From: Labilithrix sp.
GTDB lineage: Bacteria > Myxococcota_A > Polyangia > Polyangiales > Polyangiaceae
Assembly (NCBI GenBank): GCA_019637155.1
Contig: JAHBWE010000014.1
Coordinates: forward strand, 268,501 to 332,500
Direction: 5' to 3'
Length of the DNA stretch: 64,000 bases
Shown here: in pieces, positions 33,341 to 42,526 of the stretch
Position numbering within the stretch: position 1 is the first letter of the stretch
How the letters are laid out: each line of letters opens with the position of its first letter
Notes under the pieces: model-generated
Told to the model about the DNA's origin: nothing
Database searches by the model: none
Seen by the model: the letters and a program-made list of their open reading frames with translations, nothing else
Position numbers and translations under genes: made by a program

Positions 33341-34730
33341 GCTCCTCTTCGCGCTCCTCCCGCTCCTCGCCGTCTCCTGCGTCCCGTCGCTCGACGGGAA
33401 CCCGCCGCGCGAGCCGAACCGCGAGGTGCCGGCGAGCTTCGGCGCCGCGACCGCCGCCGCCCCCGGCGCGACCGACCTCTTTCACGCTCCGGAGCTGCGC
33501 GCGCTCGTCGACGCCGCGCTCCGCAACAACCAGGAGCTGAACATCCGGCTCCAGGAGGTCATCGTCGCGAGGAACGAGGTCTACGCGCGGCGCGGCGAAT
33601 ACCTGCCCAAGGTGCGCGCCGGCGCCGGGGCCGGCGTCGAGCGGGTGGGGAAGAACACGAGCCAGGGCGCGAGCGACGAAGACCACGGCCTCCCGGAGGA
33701 CCTCGGTGATTTCCAGTTTGGCCTCTCCGGCTCCTGGGAGATCGACGTCTGGAAGAAGCTCCGGAACGCCGCGGCGGCGGCGGACCTCCGCTATCGCGCC
33801 ACGATCGAAGCGCGGCGTTTCCTCGTGACGCAGATCGTCGCCGAGATCGCGCGCTCGTATTACGAGCTCATCGGGATTGACAATCAGCTCGACGTCCTCG
33901 CGCGCAACATCGAAGTACAGGCGAGCGCGCTCGAGGTCGTGAAGCTGCAGAAGCAGGCCGCGCGGACGACGGAGCTCGCGGTGCAGCGCTTCGAGGCGGA
34001 GGTCCTCAAGAACAAGAGCCGCCGCTACGAGCTCGAGCAGGAGCGCGTCCAGACCGAGAACCGCATCAACTTCCTGGTCGGGCGCTATCCGCAGCCGGTG
34101 AAGCGCGACGCCGCCGCGTTCAAGGACACGTTGCCGGTGGTCGCGTCGGGCCTCCCCTCGGAGCTGCTCGAGAACCGGCCCGACGTGCGGCGCGCGGAGC
34201 TCGCGCTGAGGGCGTCGAAGCTGGACGTGGAGGTCGCGAAGGCGGCGTTTTATCCGTCGCTCAGCATCGAGGCGGGCGCCGGCTACCGCGCCTTCAACGC
34301 GCGACACCTCCTCTCGACGCCGGACTCCGTCGTCTACAACCTCGCCGGCAACCTGACCGCGCCGCTCCTGAACCGGCAGGCGATCGCGGCGCAGTATCGA
34401 ACGGCGAACGCGCTCCAGATCGAGGCGGTCGTCGACTACGAGCGCACGCTCTTGCAGGCGTTCACCGACGTCGTGAACCAGCTCGCGCTCGTCGACAACT
34501 TGCAAAAGAGCTACGAGCTGAAAGAGCAAGAGGTCGCGACGCTCGCGCGCTCGGTCGAGATATCGAACATCCTCTTTCAGTCCGCGCGCGCGGACTACAT
34601 GGAAGTCCTCCTCACGCGCCGCGACTCGCTCGAGGCCGAGATGACGCTGGTGGAGACGCGAAAAGCGCAGCTCCAGGCCAGCGTCGGCGTCTACCAGGCG
34701 CTCGGGGGAGGGTGGCGCCAGGGCAACTGA
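33333..34730 (+). CDS. Outer-membrane efflux lipoprotein (NodT/TolC family)
   Basis: The 465-residue protein has a lipobox at Cys16 (LLAVSC). Two outer-membrane efflux repeats follow: LRALVDAALRNNQELNIRLQ near 55-74 and ENRPDVRRAELALRASKLDV near 286-305. Long helices such as LDVLARNIEVQASALEVVKL form the periplasmic barrel. It completes the tripartite pump and forms the exit duct. It overlaps the permease by 8 bp, so all three parts come from one transcript. The gene after it is convergent. Confidence 0.92.
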   Translation: MCRLLFALLPLLAVSCVPSLDGNPPREPNREVPASFGAATAAAPGATDLFHAPELRALVDAALRNNQELNIRLQEVIVARNEVYARRGEYLPKVRAGAGAGVERVGKNTSQGASDEDHGLPEDLGDFQFGLSGSWEIDVWKKLRNAAAAADLRYRATIEARRFLVTQIVAEIARSYYELIGIDNQLDVLARNIEVQASALEVVKLQKQAARTTELAVQRFEAEVLKNKSRRYELEQERVQTENRINFLVGRYPQPVKRDAAAFKDTLPVVASGLPSELLENRPDVRRAELALRASKLDVEVAKAAFYPSLSIEAGAGYRAFNARHLLSTPDSVVYNLAGNLTAPLLNRQAIAAQYRTANALQIEAVVDYERTLLQAFTDVVNQLALVDNLQKSYELKEQEVATLARSVEISNILFQSARADYMEVLLTRRDSLEAEMTLVETRKAQLQASVGVYQALGGGWRQGN

Positions 34731-34751
34731 GCACGAACCTGAACGCGGCGC

Positions 34752-35600
34752 TCACTCCTCGGTGTTGTCGAAGTCGACGTCGCCGGTCTCCGCGTCGACG
34801 ACCAGGTCGCGCGTCGCGCCAAACGGGTTTGCGAGCGCGGCGACGCCGGCGCCGGAGAACGGATTTTCGACGTGGCCGCCGAGGATCGCGCCGATGTCGA
34901 TATGCCCAGTTCCCTTCGGCAGCTTGTAATGCGAGAGGTCGATGCCTCCCGCGATGTCGACGGCGGCCTGCGCGCATTGCGCGGCGGAGCCGACGGCCGC
35001 CTTCGCCGCGGCCCAGCACGAGTCGACGTCGCCGGGCTTCCCCCACCAGAGGCCGGCGCAGCACTGCAGCGCGAGCTGGCAGACCGCGGCGAGGTTGGCG
35101 CCGCACGCGACCACCTCCTCGCCGATCTCGGGGAGCTCGCCGCCGAGGAGCCCGGAGATGTTGCCGAGGTCGCCGGCGACTTGCTGGATGAAGTCGGCCG
35201 AGTCGGCGGGGATCGCGTCCGACGCGAGGCTCTGCGTCGCGAGGTTCCGCGCGGCGGTGATGCCGGAGCCGTCGTTGATGTGCGTGACGAGCTCGGCGTC
35301 GTCGCTGTCCTCCGCCTTCTCGAACGAGAGCGAGACGCCCTTCACCGCCTTGCCGGAGTCGTCGTAGCCCGTCATGAAGAGGTCCTTCTTCCCGCGGAAC
35401 ATGCGCCACTCGGTGATGCCGTACTGCGCGGTCGTCTCCTTCGACGCGGCGGTCTTGAGGGTGGGCTTCGGCTTCCCGAGCGCGGAGGTCGTCGACGACC
35501 GTCGCTCCTTCTTCTCGAGCTCGGGGGCCGAGCATCCCGTCGCCGCGGCGGCGACGACGACGGTGGTGAGACCAGCGAGCACGATGTTGAGCGTCTTCAT
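34752..35600 (-). CDS. Putative lipoprotein (282 aa)
   Basis: The start is ATG 35600, giving a signal peptide with lipobox Cys23 (AAATGCSAP). A basic linker follows, then a body with TEWRMFRGKKDLFMTGYDDS (a beta strand pair) and a Cys-containing helical part (CGANLAAVCQLALQCCAGLW, SCWAAAKAAVGSAAQCAQAA) that may form disulfides. It ends with the acidic AETGDVDFDNTEE. I do not recognise the family. It is convergent with the efflux operon and divergent from the CAP-domain gene. Confidence 0.7.
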   Translation of the reverse strand: MKTLNIVLAGLTTVVVAAAATGCSAPELEKKERRSSTTSALGKPKPTLKTAASKETTAQYGITEWRMFRGKKDLFMTGYDDSGKAVKGVSLSFEKAEDSDDAELVTHINDGSGITAARNLATQSLASDAIPADSADFIQQVAGDLGNISGLLGGELPEIGEEVVACGANLAAVCQLALQCCAGLWWGKPGDVDSCWAAAKAAVGSAAQCAQAAVDIAGGIDLSHYKLPKGTGHIDIGAILGGHVENPFSGAGVAALANPFGATRDLVVDAETGDVDFDNTEE

Positions 35601-35763
35601 CGATCGCCCATGCTGCACCGTCGATGCCGGCCCCTGACGCGACGCCAAGTGCGCGAAGTTACGGGGATTCGGGCCCCGGTCGCTCACAGCCGTGACCAGC
35701 TGCCGGATCCAATCACGCCGGCAACTTGCAGCGAGCGTGCACGTCGTATCCTAGGCGGTCACG

Positions 35764-36519
35764 ATGTCGCTCCGTGCACCTCTCCTGCTCCTCGCGCTCG
35801 CCGTGACCGTAACCGGCTGCAAGCGCGAAGCTCCGCCCCCCGTCGCGCCGCTTCGCCCCTACACCCCGCAGCCGGCGTACGGCCCGCCTCCCCATGCGCC
35901 GGCCCCGCAGACCGGAGCGGCGATGGGCCCGTTCGGCTTCCTCCTCCCGCCAGGGGTCTCGCTTCCGGCGCCGGCGCCGGGCGAGCTCCCGTGGCCGTTC
36001 GATCCGAAGTACTGGCCGCCGGGTTGGGCCCCGCAGCCGCAACCGCAACCGTCGCCGTCCCCATCCCCATCCCCGTCGCCGTCGCCCGCGCCGAGCGGCG
36101 CGTTCACGGCGGACGAGATGCGGGTGCTCGATCTCGTGAACCAGCGACGTGCGCGCGGGGCGACGTGCGGGGACGCGTCGTTCGGACCGGCAGGGCCGCT
36201 CGCGATGAACGCGCAGCTCGTCCAGGCGTCGCGCGGACACAGTGCGGACATGGGGCGCCGCGGCTACTTCAGCCACGAGTCGCCCGAGGGCACGGGGCCG
36301 GGCGAGCGCGCGCGGAATGCCGGTTACAGTTATCGCGGTATCGCGGAGAACATCGCGGCCGGCAACGCGTCGCCGGAGGACACGGTGGAGCAGTGGATGA
36401 ACAGCTCCGGCCACTGCGGAAACATCATGACGCCGAGCTATCACGTGATGGGCATTGGCCACGCGGCCGCCCCCGGCACGCGATATGCCCATTACTGGAC
36501 GCAGATGTTCGGTTTTTGA
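35764..36519 (+). CDS. CAP-domain (SCP-like) lipoprotein
   Basis: The 251-residue protein has a lipobox at Cys19 (TVTGC), a long Pro-rich linker with a PSPSPS tract (about 96-111), and a CAP domain from about 115. The domain shows VLDLVNQRRARGATCGD, QASRGHSADMGRRGYFSHES, GIAENIAAGNASPEDTVEQW and HYWTQMFGF. The His/Glu set of CAP proteins (H in RGHSADM, E in GIAENI, H in SGHCGN) is present. These proteins act outside the cell; their bacterial roles are poorly known. It stands alone, divergent from a lipoprotein gene. Confidence 0.88.
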   Translation: MSLRAPLLLLALAVTVTGCKREAPPPVAPLRPYTPQPAYGPPPHAPAPQTGAAMGPFGFLLPPGVSLPAPAPGELPWPFDPKYWPPGWAPQPQPQPSPSPSPSPSPSPAPSGAFTADEMRVLDLVNQRRARGATCGDASFGPAGPLAMNAQLVQASRGHSADMGRRGYFSHESPEGTGPGERARNAGYSYRGIAENIAAGNASPEDTVEQWMNSSGHCGNIMTPSYHVMGIGHAAAPGTRYAHYWTQMFGF

Positions 36520-36539
36520 CGCCGGCGGACGAGCCCGGC

Positions 36540-37145
36540 TCAGTGCCGCTTCTCGTGGTCGACCGCGGCCTGGATGCTCGGCCACGCCGTCATGCGCGCG
36601 AGGTAGTCCTCGAGCGTGCCTTCGAGCTTCGTCTTCGTGAGGAAGCTGTACGCGCGGAGCGCCCAGAACGCGTAGGCGTCCGCGACGGTGAAGGTATCGC
36701 CGAAGATGAACGCGCGGTCGCCGAGCTCAACGCGCAAGAGCTCGACCCGGCTCGCGAGCCGCTCCTTCGTCCACGCGAGCGACTCCGGCGACATGCCCGG
36801 GATCATCGTGTACGGCGCGAAACCTTTGTGGAGCTCGGTCGCGATGAAGTGGAGGAGCTCCTCGAAGCGGACGCGCTCGAAGGTGCCGGGCGGCGGGGCG
36901 AGCTTCGCGACGGGGTGCTGGTCGGCGAGGTAGCGGACGATGACGGAGAGCTCGGTGAGCCGCGCGCCGTCGTCGAGCTCGAGGACGGGCACGTAGTCCT
37001 TCGGCGAGATCGTGGCGAGCGCCTCGCCGTGGGCGGTGATCTTCGTCTTGAAGTCGACCTTCTCGAGCTCGAACCGCAAGCCGAGCTCGCGGAGGACGGC
37101 GTGGACCACGAGCGAGCAGACCTGCGGCGAGTAATAGAGCTTCAT
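36540..37145 (-). CDS. Glutathione S-transferase family protein
   Basis: The 201-residue protein has a thioredoxin-like N-terminal domain (MKLYYSPQVCSLVVHAVLRE, with Cys10 in the beta-class position). The cis-Pro loop DYVPVLELDDG and LTELSVIVRYLADQ follow, then an all-helical C-terminal domain with FGDTFTVADAYAFWALRAYS. It conjugates glutathione or reduces related substrates in the cytoplasm. Length is typical. It lies 27 bp from the exported barrel-like gene on the same strand but is probably independent. Confidence 0.9.
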   Translation of the reverse strand: MKLYYSPQVCSLVVHAVLRELGLRFELEKVDFKTKITAHGEALATISPKDYVPVLELDDGARLTELSVIVRYLADQHPVAKLAPPPGTFERVRFEELLHFIATELHKGFAPYTMIPGMSPESLAWTKERLASRVELLRVELGDRAFIFGDTFTVADAYAFWALRAYSFLTKTKLEGTLEDYLARMTAWPSIQAAVDHEKRH

Positions 37146-37171
37146 CGCGCGCGCACTCTACCGCCCGCGCG

Positions 37172-37960
37172 TCAGTACATGAACGAGATCCTGAGCGCCG
37201 ACAGGAACGTCGCGCCGGCCTCGTCGACCTGGGCGCCGCTCCCGAGCTGGAGCTTCAGCTCGCGCGTGGGTTGCCAGTGGATCTGCGGCAGGAGGACGAG
37301 GTCGCGCGTGCCGTCGCCCTCCAGGATCGAGTTGGCCTCGACGCCGATCGTGAGGTGGCCGGAGAGATCGTAGAACACGCTCGGGTTGACGACGCCGGCG
37401 TGGCCGCTCCCTCCGCGCCGCCGCCCCGAGACGCGAGCGCCGATCATCGTGAGCACGCTCCAGCGCGTATCGAACCGCGCGGCCGCGATGTAGAGGCCGG
37501 TCGCGCGGACCCCCGGCGGTCCGAGGAGGTACTCGCCGGTGGCGAGCCAGCCATGGGTGATCATCCCGTCCGCGATGGCGGGGAGCGTGCCTTGAACGCT
37601 GGCCTTCCACGCGTCGATGCCCTTCGACGACGCGGGGAGCTCGAGCTCCACGCCGTAGCCGTTCGCGAAGACGTACTCGAGCTCGGGCCCGCCCGTCACG
37701 AGGTGCTCGCCGCGCGAGACGGTCTGCACGAGCGCGTTCACCTCGAGCTCGCCGCGCCGCGCCCCGAGCCCGCGGACCATGTCGAAGAGCAGCGGCTCGG
37801 GGATGGTCACGACCTTCGGATCGAGCCCGAGCTCGATCTCGGTGGCGTCCGGCGTCCCGTCGTGATCGGTGTCGGCGCCGTCGGCGGAGGATGCGCGGGC
37901 CGGGGCCACGAGGAGCAGCGCAGCGACGACCGCGCGCGGAAGACCATGTCTCTTCGTCAC
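37172..37960 (-). CDS. Exported putative outer-membrane beta-barrel protein with Ca-binding repeat
   Basis: The start is GTG 37960 behind AAGGACGGA, giving 262 residues with a signal peptide. Residues 28-47 (DGADTDHDGTPDATEIELGL) form a thrombospondin type 3/calcium-binding DxDxDG repeat. The rest is a series of amphipathic strands (GPELEYVFANGYGVELELPA, FYDLSGHLTIGVEANSILEG) ending in a terminal aromatic strand FLSALRISFMY, the usual C-terminal signal of outer-membrane barrels. The function is unknown; a porin-like or transport-associated barrel is the best guess. Confidence 0.65.
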   Translation of the reverse strand: MTKRHGLPRAVVAALLLVAPARASSADGADTDHDGTPDATEIELGLDPKVVTIPEPLLFDMVRGLGARRGELEVNALVQTVSRGEHLVTGGPELEYVFANGYGVELELPASSKGIDAWKASVQGTLPAIADGMITHGWLATGEYLLGPPGVRATGLYIAAARFDTRWSVLTMIGARVSGRRRGGSGHAGVVNPSVFYDLSGHLTIGVEANSILEGDGTRDLVLLPQIHWQPTRELKLQLGSGAQVDEAGATFLSALRISFMY

Positions 37961-38132
37961 TCCGTCCTTGTAGACGCTCCGCGCCGAGCGTCCAACGAGG
38001 TGCCGAACGATTACGCGTCGGCGCCACGCAGCGCACCCGTCACCCCAGGCGCCCACGAAGTCGATGGCTGCCCCTGACGTGGGTGCCGCCGCCGGCTTCC
38101 TCTTGGACGACGGCGTCGCGTAGCATGAGCGA

Positions 38133-39074
38133 ATGGCCGCTTCGCCATCCTCCGCGATCGCGGTCCTCGGGGGTGTCGCGGCGCTCGGGGCGATGGCAGC
38201 CTGCTCGCTCGTCGTCTCGACGGACGGTCTCTCCGGGGACGCCGCGAACGCCGCCGAGTCGGGCGGAGAGACGGTGCCCGACGGAGGCTCGAACGACGAG
38301 GGCATCGTCGACGGCGGATCTTCCAGCGGCTCGGTCGACCCGTCGAGCGCGACGAGCTGCGCCGACATTCTCCGCGCGAACCCCAGCGCCGAGAGCGGAG
38401 CCTTCACGATCGGAGCTCGCACCCTGCACTGCGAGATGAGCCTCGCCGGAGGGGGCTGGACGCGCGCGATCGATCTCGACGCCGCGCGCGACGGGTGCCC
38501 GAGCGCCTGGCGCTTCGACGCCGAGCCGGGCGGATGCCGGCGCGCGACGAACCAGGTCGACGGCGTCGTCTTCGACGCGCCCCTCTCCTCGTTCACGGAG
38601 GTCCTCCTCTCCGCGGTCGGCCGCCAGCGCGCGTCGCCGGACGCGTTCCACAGCGACGACCTCGACAGGGCGTACATGGATGGCGTCTCGGTCACGACGA
38701 CCATCGACGGCAAGCGCGCGCACGTCTTCTCGTTCGCGGTCGGGCTCACCGAGGACGCTACCATCGAGCCCGAGAACCACTGTCCTTGCGACAAGGGCGC
38801 GAGGACGCCGGCCTCGTTCGTCGGCGCCAACTTCCTGTGCGACACCGCCGTGACGACCGGCTACCCCGAGGAGGTCTGGCAAACCACGAAGGACCTCTGG
38901 GCCCAAGACGCACGCGGCGCCGACTGCACGAAAGCCGTCGCGCCGGGCCCGCGCTTGTCCACCGTCAAGCTGCCGAGCGCGAGCGCAGGACCGCTCGAGG
39001 TCCGCCTCATGGCCGACCAACCACGCAGCAACGAAGACGTCGCCCTCAAGCGCCTCGTCGTCTACGTCCGCTGA
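38133..39074 (+). CDS. Fibrinogen-like (FReD) domain lipoprotein
   Basis: The 313-residue protein has a lipobox at Cys24 (AMAACS). A Gly/Ser/Asp linker follows, then a fibrinogen-like region opening with SCADILRANPSAESGAFTIG and HCEMSLAGGGWTRAIDLD, the canonical start of FReD/ependymin-type domains. The later part has paired Cys (HCPCDKGART) but lacks the clear Ca-site signature. Bacterial examples are secreted carbohydrate- or protein-binding surface proteins; the ligand is unknown. No operon partner is seen. Confidence 0.75.
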   Translation: MAASPSSAIAVLGGVAALGAMAACSLVVSTDGLSGDAANAAESGGETVPDGGSNDEGIVDGGSSSGSVDPSSATSCADILRANPSAESGAFTIGARTLHCEMSLAGGGWTRAIDLDAARDGCPSAWRFDAEPGGCRRATNQVDGVVFDAPLSSFTEVLLSAVGRQRASPDAFHSDDLDRAYMDGVSVTTTIDGKRAHVFSFAVGLTEDATIEPENHCPCDKGARTPASFVGANFLCDTAVTTGYPEEVWQTTKDLWAQDARGADCTKAVAPGPRLSTVKLPSASAGPLEVRLMADQPRSNEDVALKRLVVYVR

Positions 39075-39089
39075 GCGCTCGGCGGCCGT

Positions 39090-39584
39090 TCAGTCGTTCT
39101 TGGCGCCTTGGGCGATCCAGCGGCGGATGGTGTCGCGCTCGCCGGAGGGGAGCTGGTCTTGCTCGTTCGGCATCGAGTCGCCGCACGTGCCGCCGGTGCA
39201 CTGGGCGTCGAGGGCGCACTGCGTCGCGTCGAGCTTGCGCATGAGAAAGCTCTCCGCTGGATCGCCGGACTTCACGTACGACATGCTCGGGAGCTTGGAC
39301 GAGGGCTTGCCGACGAGCGCGGCGTGCGTCGCCGCGGCGCCGCCGTTCAAGTAGATCGAGGTCGTGCCCGTCGCGTCGCCGTGGCAGAGCGGGTCCACGC
39401 AGGTCCGCGTGATGATCGGGATCACGTCGCGCGAGAACGAGACCGTAGGCGTGCTCGGCTCGAACGACGGCGGCGTCACCTCGGAGCTGCAGACGCGCGG
39501 TTTTGCGTCGTCGCTGCTGCTGCAAGACGTCTGGGCGGCCGCGAGCGCGCCGCCGGCAAGACAAGCCAGTAACAGTCTCTTCAT
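39090..39584 (-). CDS. Haem-binding (planctomycete-type cytochrome-like) lipoprotein
   Basis: The 164-residue protein has a signal peptide. The segment VSFSRDVIPIITRTCVDPLC is typical of the planctomycete-type cytochrome c family, and CVDPLCH at about 62-68 is CX4CH rather than CXXCH. The tail PSGERDTIRRWIAQGAKND is also typical of these domains. It would be a periplasmic or surface mono-haem protein, if CX4CH is used. It is co-directional with the poly-Ser lipoprotein 14 bp upstream and divergent from the DUF1592-like gene. Confidence 0.75.
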   Translation of the reverse strand: MKRLLLACLAGGALAAAQTSCSSSDDAKPRVCSSEVTPPSFEPSTPTVSFSRDVIPIITRTCVDPLCHGDATGTTSIYLNGGAAATHAALVGKPSSKLPSMSYVKSGDPAESFLMRKLDATQCALDAQCTGGTCGDSMPNEQDQLPSGERDTIRRWIAQGAKND

Positions 39585-39597
39585 GGTTCCTTCGGGG

Positions 39598-39924
39598 TCA
39601 GTTGGCGTCGGGTCCGGCGTCCTGCGGAGGGGCTCCGCTCGTGGTGCTCGAGCTCGACGACGATGATGACGATGACGACGACGACGACGATGACGAGCTC
39701 GACGACGTCGACGTGCTCGTCGAGCTGGTGTTCGGGCGCGGAGGAGCAGGGCCCGCGCCCTCCGGGATCGGCGGCATCGGCGGGGCCTCCGCGGGGACGA
39801 ACCGCGCCGCGCCGGCGTCGGTCCTGCTCGCGCTCGGCGCCGATTCGTCCTCGTCGTCCGCGCCGCAGGCCACGGCGAGCGCGACCATCGCCGCTGCGAA
39901 GATGCCGACGTTGGCTGCCCGCAT
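39598..39924 (-). CDS. Short lipoprotein with poly-Ser tract
   Basis: The 108-residue protein has a lipobox at Cys20 (ALAVACG), a Pro-rich centre, then about 20 consecutive Ser (flanked by Thr) and a short TTSGAPPQDAGPDAN tail. There is no folded domain, so it is a flexible lipid-anchored peptide. It precedes the haem lipoprotein by 14 bp and probably shares its transcript. The Ser run comes from a TCG/TCA trinucleotide repeat (about 39656-39720) and could vary in length. Confidence 0.65.
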   Translation of the reverse strand: MRAANVGIFAAAMVALAVACGADDEDESAPSASRTDAGAARFVPAEAPPMPPIPEGAGPAPPRPNTSSTSTSTSSSSSSSSSSSSSSSSSSSSTTSGAPPQDAGPDAN

Positions 39925-40079
39925 TGCCGCAGGCTAGCAGGTCGCCGCGCGCGACCGATAGCGCTCGCCGCGCGACGATGCTGTCGGACAAACGCGGCGC
40001 GAGTAAGCAATCGTCGCTATCTCGCTGAGCTATTGACCGCGACGCGGCGGGCGGATTCGATCGCAGGCGGAGGTGCTCG

Positions 40080-42509
40080 ATGCGGCAAGCGTCGCTTGCT
40101 CTGGGTCTGCTCGTCGCCGCGCTCGTCGGAAGCGGCGCGGTCGCGGGTTGCGGCTCGGATGAAGAAACATCGTCGGCCAGCGCGTCCACGTGCGTGAGCA
40201 CGCGCGAGTACTTCACGGCGCAGGTCTACGGCAAGGCGATGGTGACGTGCGCGTCGTGCCACACGCCGGGCGGCGCCGCCGAGCAGCGCGGCGCGAAGTT
40301 CAAGATGTACCGGGACACGTACCCGGACTTCGTCTCGGCCAACCTCAACGCCCTCCGGCAGTATGCCCGGCTCGAGGTCGACGACACGCCCCTCATCCTC
40401 CTCAAGCCCCTCGGCGAGTGGGAGCACGGCGGCGGCAAGGTGCTGAGCCCCGAGTCGGAGGAGTACAAGACGCTGAAGTCGTTCATCGGCGAGCTCCGCG
40501 CCGGCGGCGACAAGCAGTGCAACGGCAACGATCAGCTCGGCGTCGAGTACCTCGAGAACAAGGAGACCGCGCGCAAGGCGGCGATCCTCCTCGGCGGCCG
40601 CTTCCCGACCGACGAGGAGCTGAAGGAGGTCGAGACCGACGAGGGGCTCGACACGTTCGTCGAGAAGCTCACCGACGAGGAGCTCTTCTACGACGTCCTG
40701 CGCGAGATCTGGAACGACGCGCTGCTCACCGAGCGCCGCCTCGACGCCAACGTCGGCGACCAGTTCAAGAACGCGCCGATGCTCTACGACGACAAGTACC
40801 CCGGCTACACCGGCGAGCACCGGACCTGGGCGACCGCGTCGGTGACGCAGGAGCCCCTCCGCTTCATCGAATACGTAGTCCGTAATCGCCTCCCGTTCTC
40901 CGAGGTCGTCACTGGCAATTACGTCGTCGCCAATCCATATACCGCCAAGCTCTACGGCCTCCCGCACGAGGCGCCGCTCACGCCCGAGTCGTTCCTCGAG
41001 TGGAAGCGGATCGATTTCGCGCCGGTGCAGAACCGGGTGGAGGAGAACAAGCCCAGCGCGACCTTCGGCGTCCCGGTCGCCGGCGTCCTCTCCACCCCGT
41101 CGTTCCTCTCGCGCTGGGAGACGACGCCGACGAACAAGGGCCGCAAGCGCGCGCGCGTCGTGCTCAAGACCTTCCTCGCGACCGACATCCTCAAGTTCGC
41201 GCAGCGCCCCGTCGACTCGACCGCGCTCACGTCGGTCCAGAACCCGACCGCGAACTCGCCGATGTGCTCCGTCTGCCACACCGTCATCGATCCGATCGCG
41301 GGCGGGTTCCGCGGCTTCAGCGAGTCGAACTCGCTCTCGCGCTTCGACGCCGGCGACAAGTGGCACGACGACATGCTGCCGCCCGGCTTCAACACCGTGC
41401 AGATGCCGCCCGACAACTACGGCAACGCGATCATGTGGCTCGGCGCGCAGATCCCGAAGGACTCGCGCTTCGGCATCTCCGTCACGCAGGTCATGTTCCG
41501 CGGCATCGTGGGCGACGAGCCGCTCTCGTTCCCGCAGGACAAGGAGGCGCCCGACTACGCCGACCGCGTCCGCGCGTACACGGTCCAGAGCGACTGGTTC
41601 GTGAAGATCGGCGACGAATTCGCCGCGTCGAGCTACGACCTCCGCAAGGTCGTCGTCGCGATCGTCAAGAGCGCGTATTTCCGCGCGAAGTCGGGCGACG
41701 CGGCGAAGGACGCGCTCCACGACGGCCTCGGGCAGGGGCGGCTCCTCACGCCCGAGATGCTCGGCCGCAAGTACAAGGCGACGACCGGCCTCTACTACTT
41801 CGCCAACGACTCGATCGCGAAGAACGAGGCGCGGGCGCGCGACGGGTACCGCAAGAACGACCTCGTCGACGACAACGACTGGCGCCTCACCTACGGCGGC
41901 ATCGACTCGAACGACGTGACGAAGCGCGCCGAGACGATGAGCCCGATCATGCTGGCGACGAGCCAGTACACCGCCTCGATCGTGGCCTGCCGCGCGACGA
42001 GCTACGACTTCACGAAGCCGCCCGCGGAGCGCCGCCTCTTCAGGGAGGTGGAGCTCACGACGACGCCGTTCGCGCCGCGCACCGCGGCGGGGCAGGACCT
42101 CATCCCGTCGCCCGACGCGGAGACGAAGATCCGCGAGAACATCAAGTACCTCTACTGGCGCCTGCTCGGCCAGACGGTCGACGCGCGCTCGCCCGAGGTC
42201 GACGACGCGTACGCGCTCTTCGTCGACGTCTGGAAGGACCACGAGGACAGGAACCTCACGCAGAAGGACGGCAACACGCGCCTTCCCAACAACCGCTGCG
42301 TCGCGGACAAGGACTGGGACAAGCCCGCGCGCTTCGGTCCGGACAAGGACGGCAACATCCGCCCGCAGTACGACGCGCTCAGGCCGCGCCCCGACAAGGC
42401 ACCGTACGAGCCCGGGATGGTGCTGAACCGCGACGAGAACTTCACCGTGCGATCCTGGCAGGCGGTCATGACCTTCCTGCTCCAGGACTATCGCTTCACC
42501 CACGAATGA
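40080..42509 (+). CDS. DUF1592/DUF1588-type lipoprotein with two c-haem motifs
   Basis: The 809-residue protein has a lipobox at Cys24 (VAGCGSDEE), a first CASCH (57-61) and a second CSVCHTVIDPIAGGFRGF (396-413). The long middle and end (LLTPEMLGRKYKATTGLYYF, DAETKIRENIKYLYWRLLGQ) follow the family of DUF1592/1588/1595 proteins found with DUF1501/DUF1552 partners in Planctomycetes and Myxococcota. It would be a periplasmic or surface di-haem protein of unknown reaction. It is co-transcribed with the DUF1501 gene 17 bp downstream and divergent from a haem lipoprotein operon. Confidence 0.8.
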   Translation: MRQASLALGLLVAALVGSGAVAGCGSDEETSSASASTCVSTREYFTAQVYGKAMVTCASCHTPGGAAEQRGAKFKMYRDTYPDFVSANLNALRQYARLEVDDTPLILLKPLGEWEHGGGKVLSPESEEYKTLKSFIGELRAGGDKQCNGNDQLGVEYLENKETARKAAILLGGRFPTDEELKEVETDEGLDTFVEKLTDEELFYDVLREIWNDALLTERRLDANVGDQFKNAPMLYDDKYPGYTGEHRTWATASVTQEPLRFIEYVVRNRLPFSEVVTGNYVVANPYTAKLYGLPHEAPLTPESFLEWKRIDFAPVQNRVEENKPSATFGVPVAGVLSTPSFLSRWETTPTNKGRKRARVVLKTFLATDILKFAQRPVDSTALTSVQNPTANSPMCSVCHTVIDPIAGGFRGFSESNSLSRFDAGDKWHDDMLPPGFNTVQMPPDNYGNAIMWLGAQIPKDSRFGISVTQVMFRGIVGDEPLSFPQDKEAPDYADRVRAYTVQSDWFVKIGDEFAASSYDLRKVVVAIVKSAYFRAKSGDAAKDALHDGLGQGRLLTPEMLGRKYKATTGLYYFANDSIAKNEARARDGYRKNDLVDDNDWRLTYGGIDSNDVTKRAETMSPIMLATSQYTASIVACRATSYDFTKPPAERRLFREVELTTTPFAPRTAAGQDLIPSPDAETKIRENIKYLYWRLLGQTVDARSPEVDDAYALFVDVWKDHEDRNLTQKDGNTRLPNNRCVADKDWDKPARFGPDKDGNIRPQYDALRPRPDKAPYEPGMVLNRDENFTVRSWQAVMTFLLQDYRFTHE

Positions 42510-42526
42510 CGAAGAGGAGTCGACCG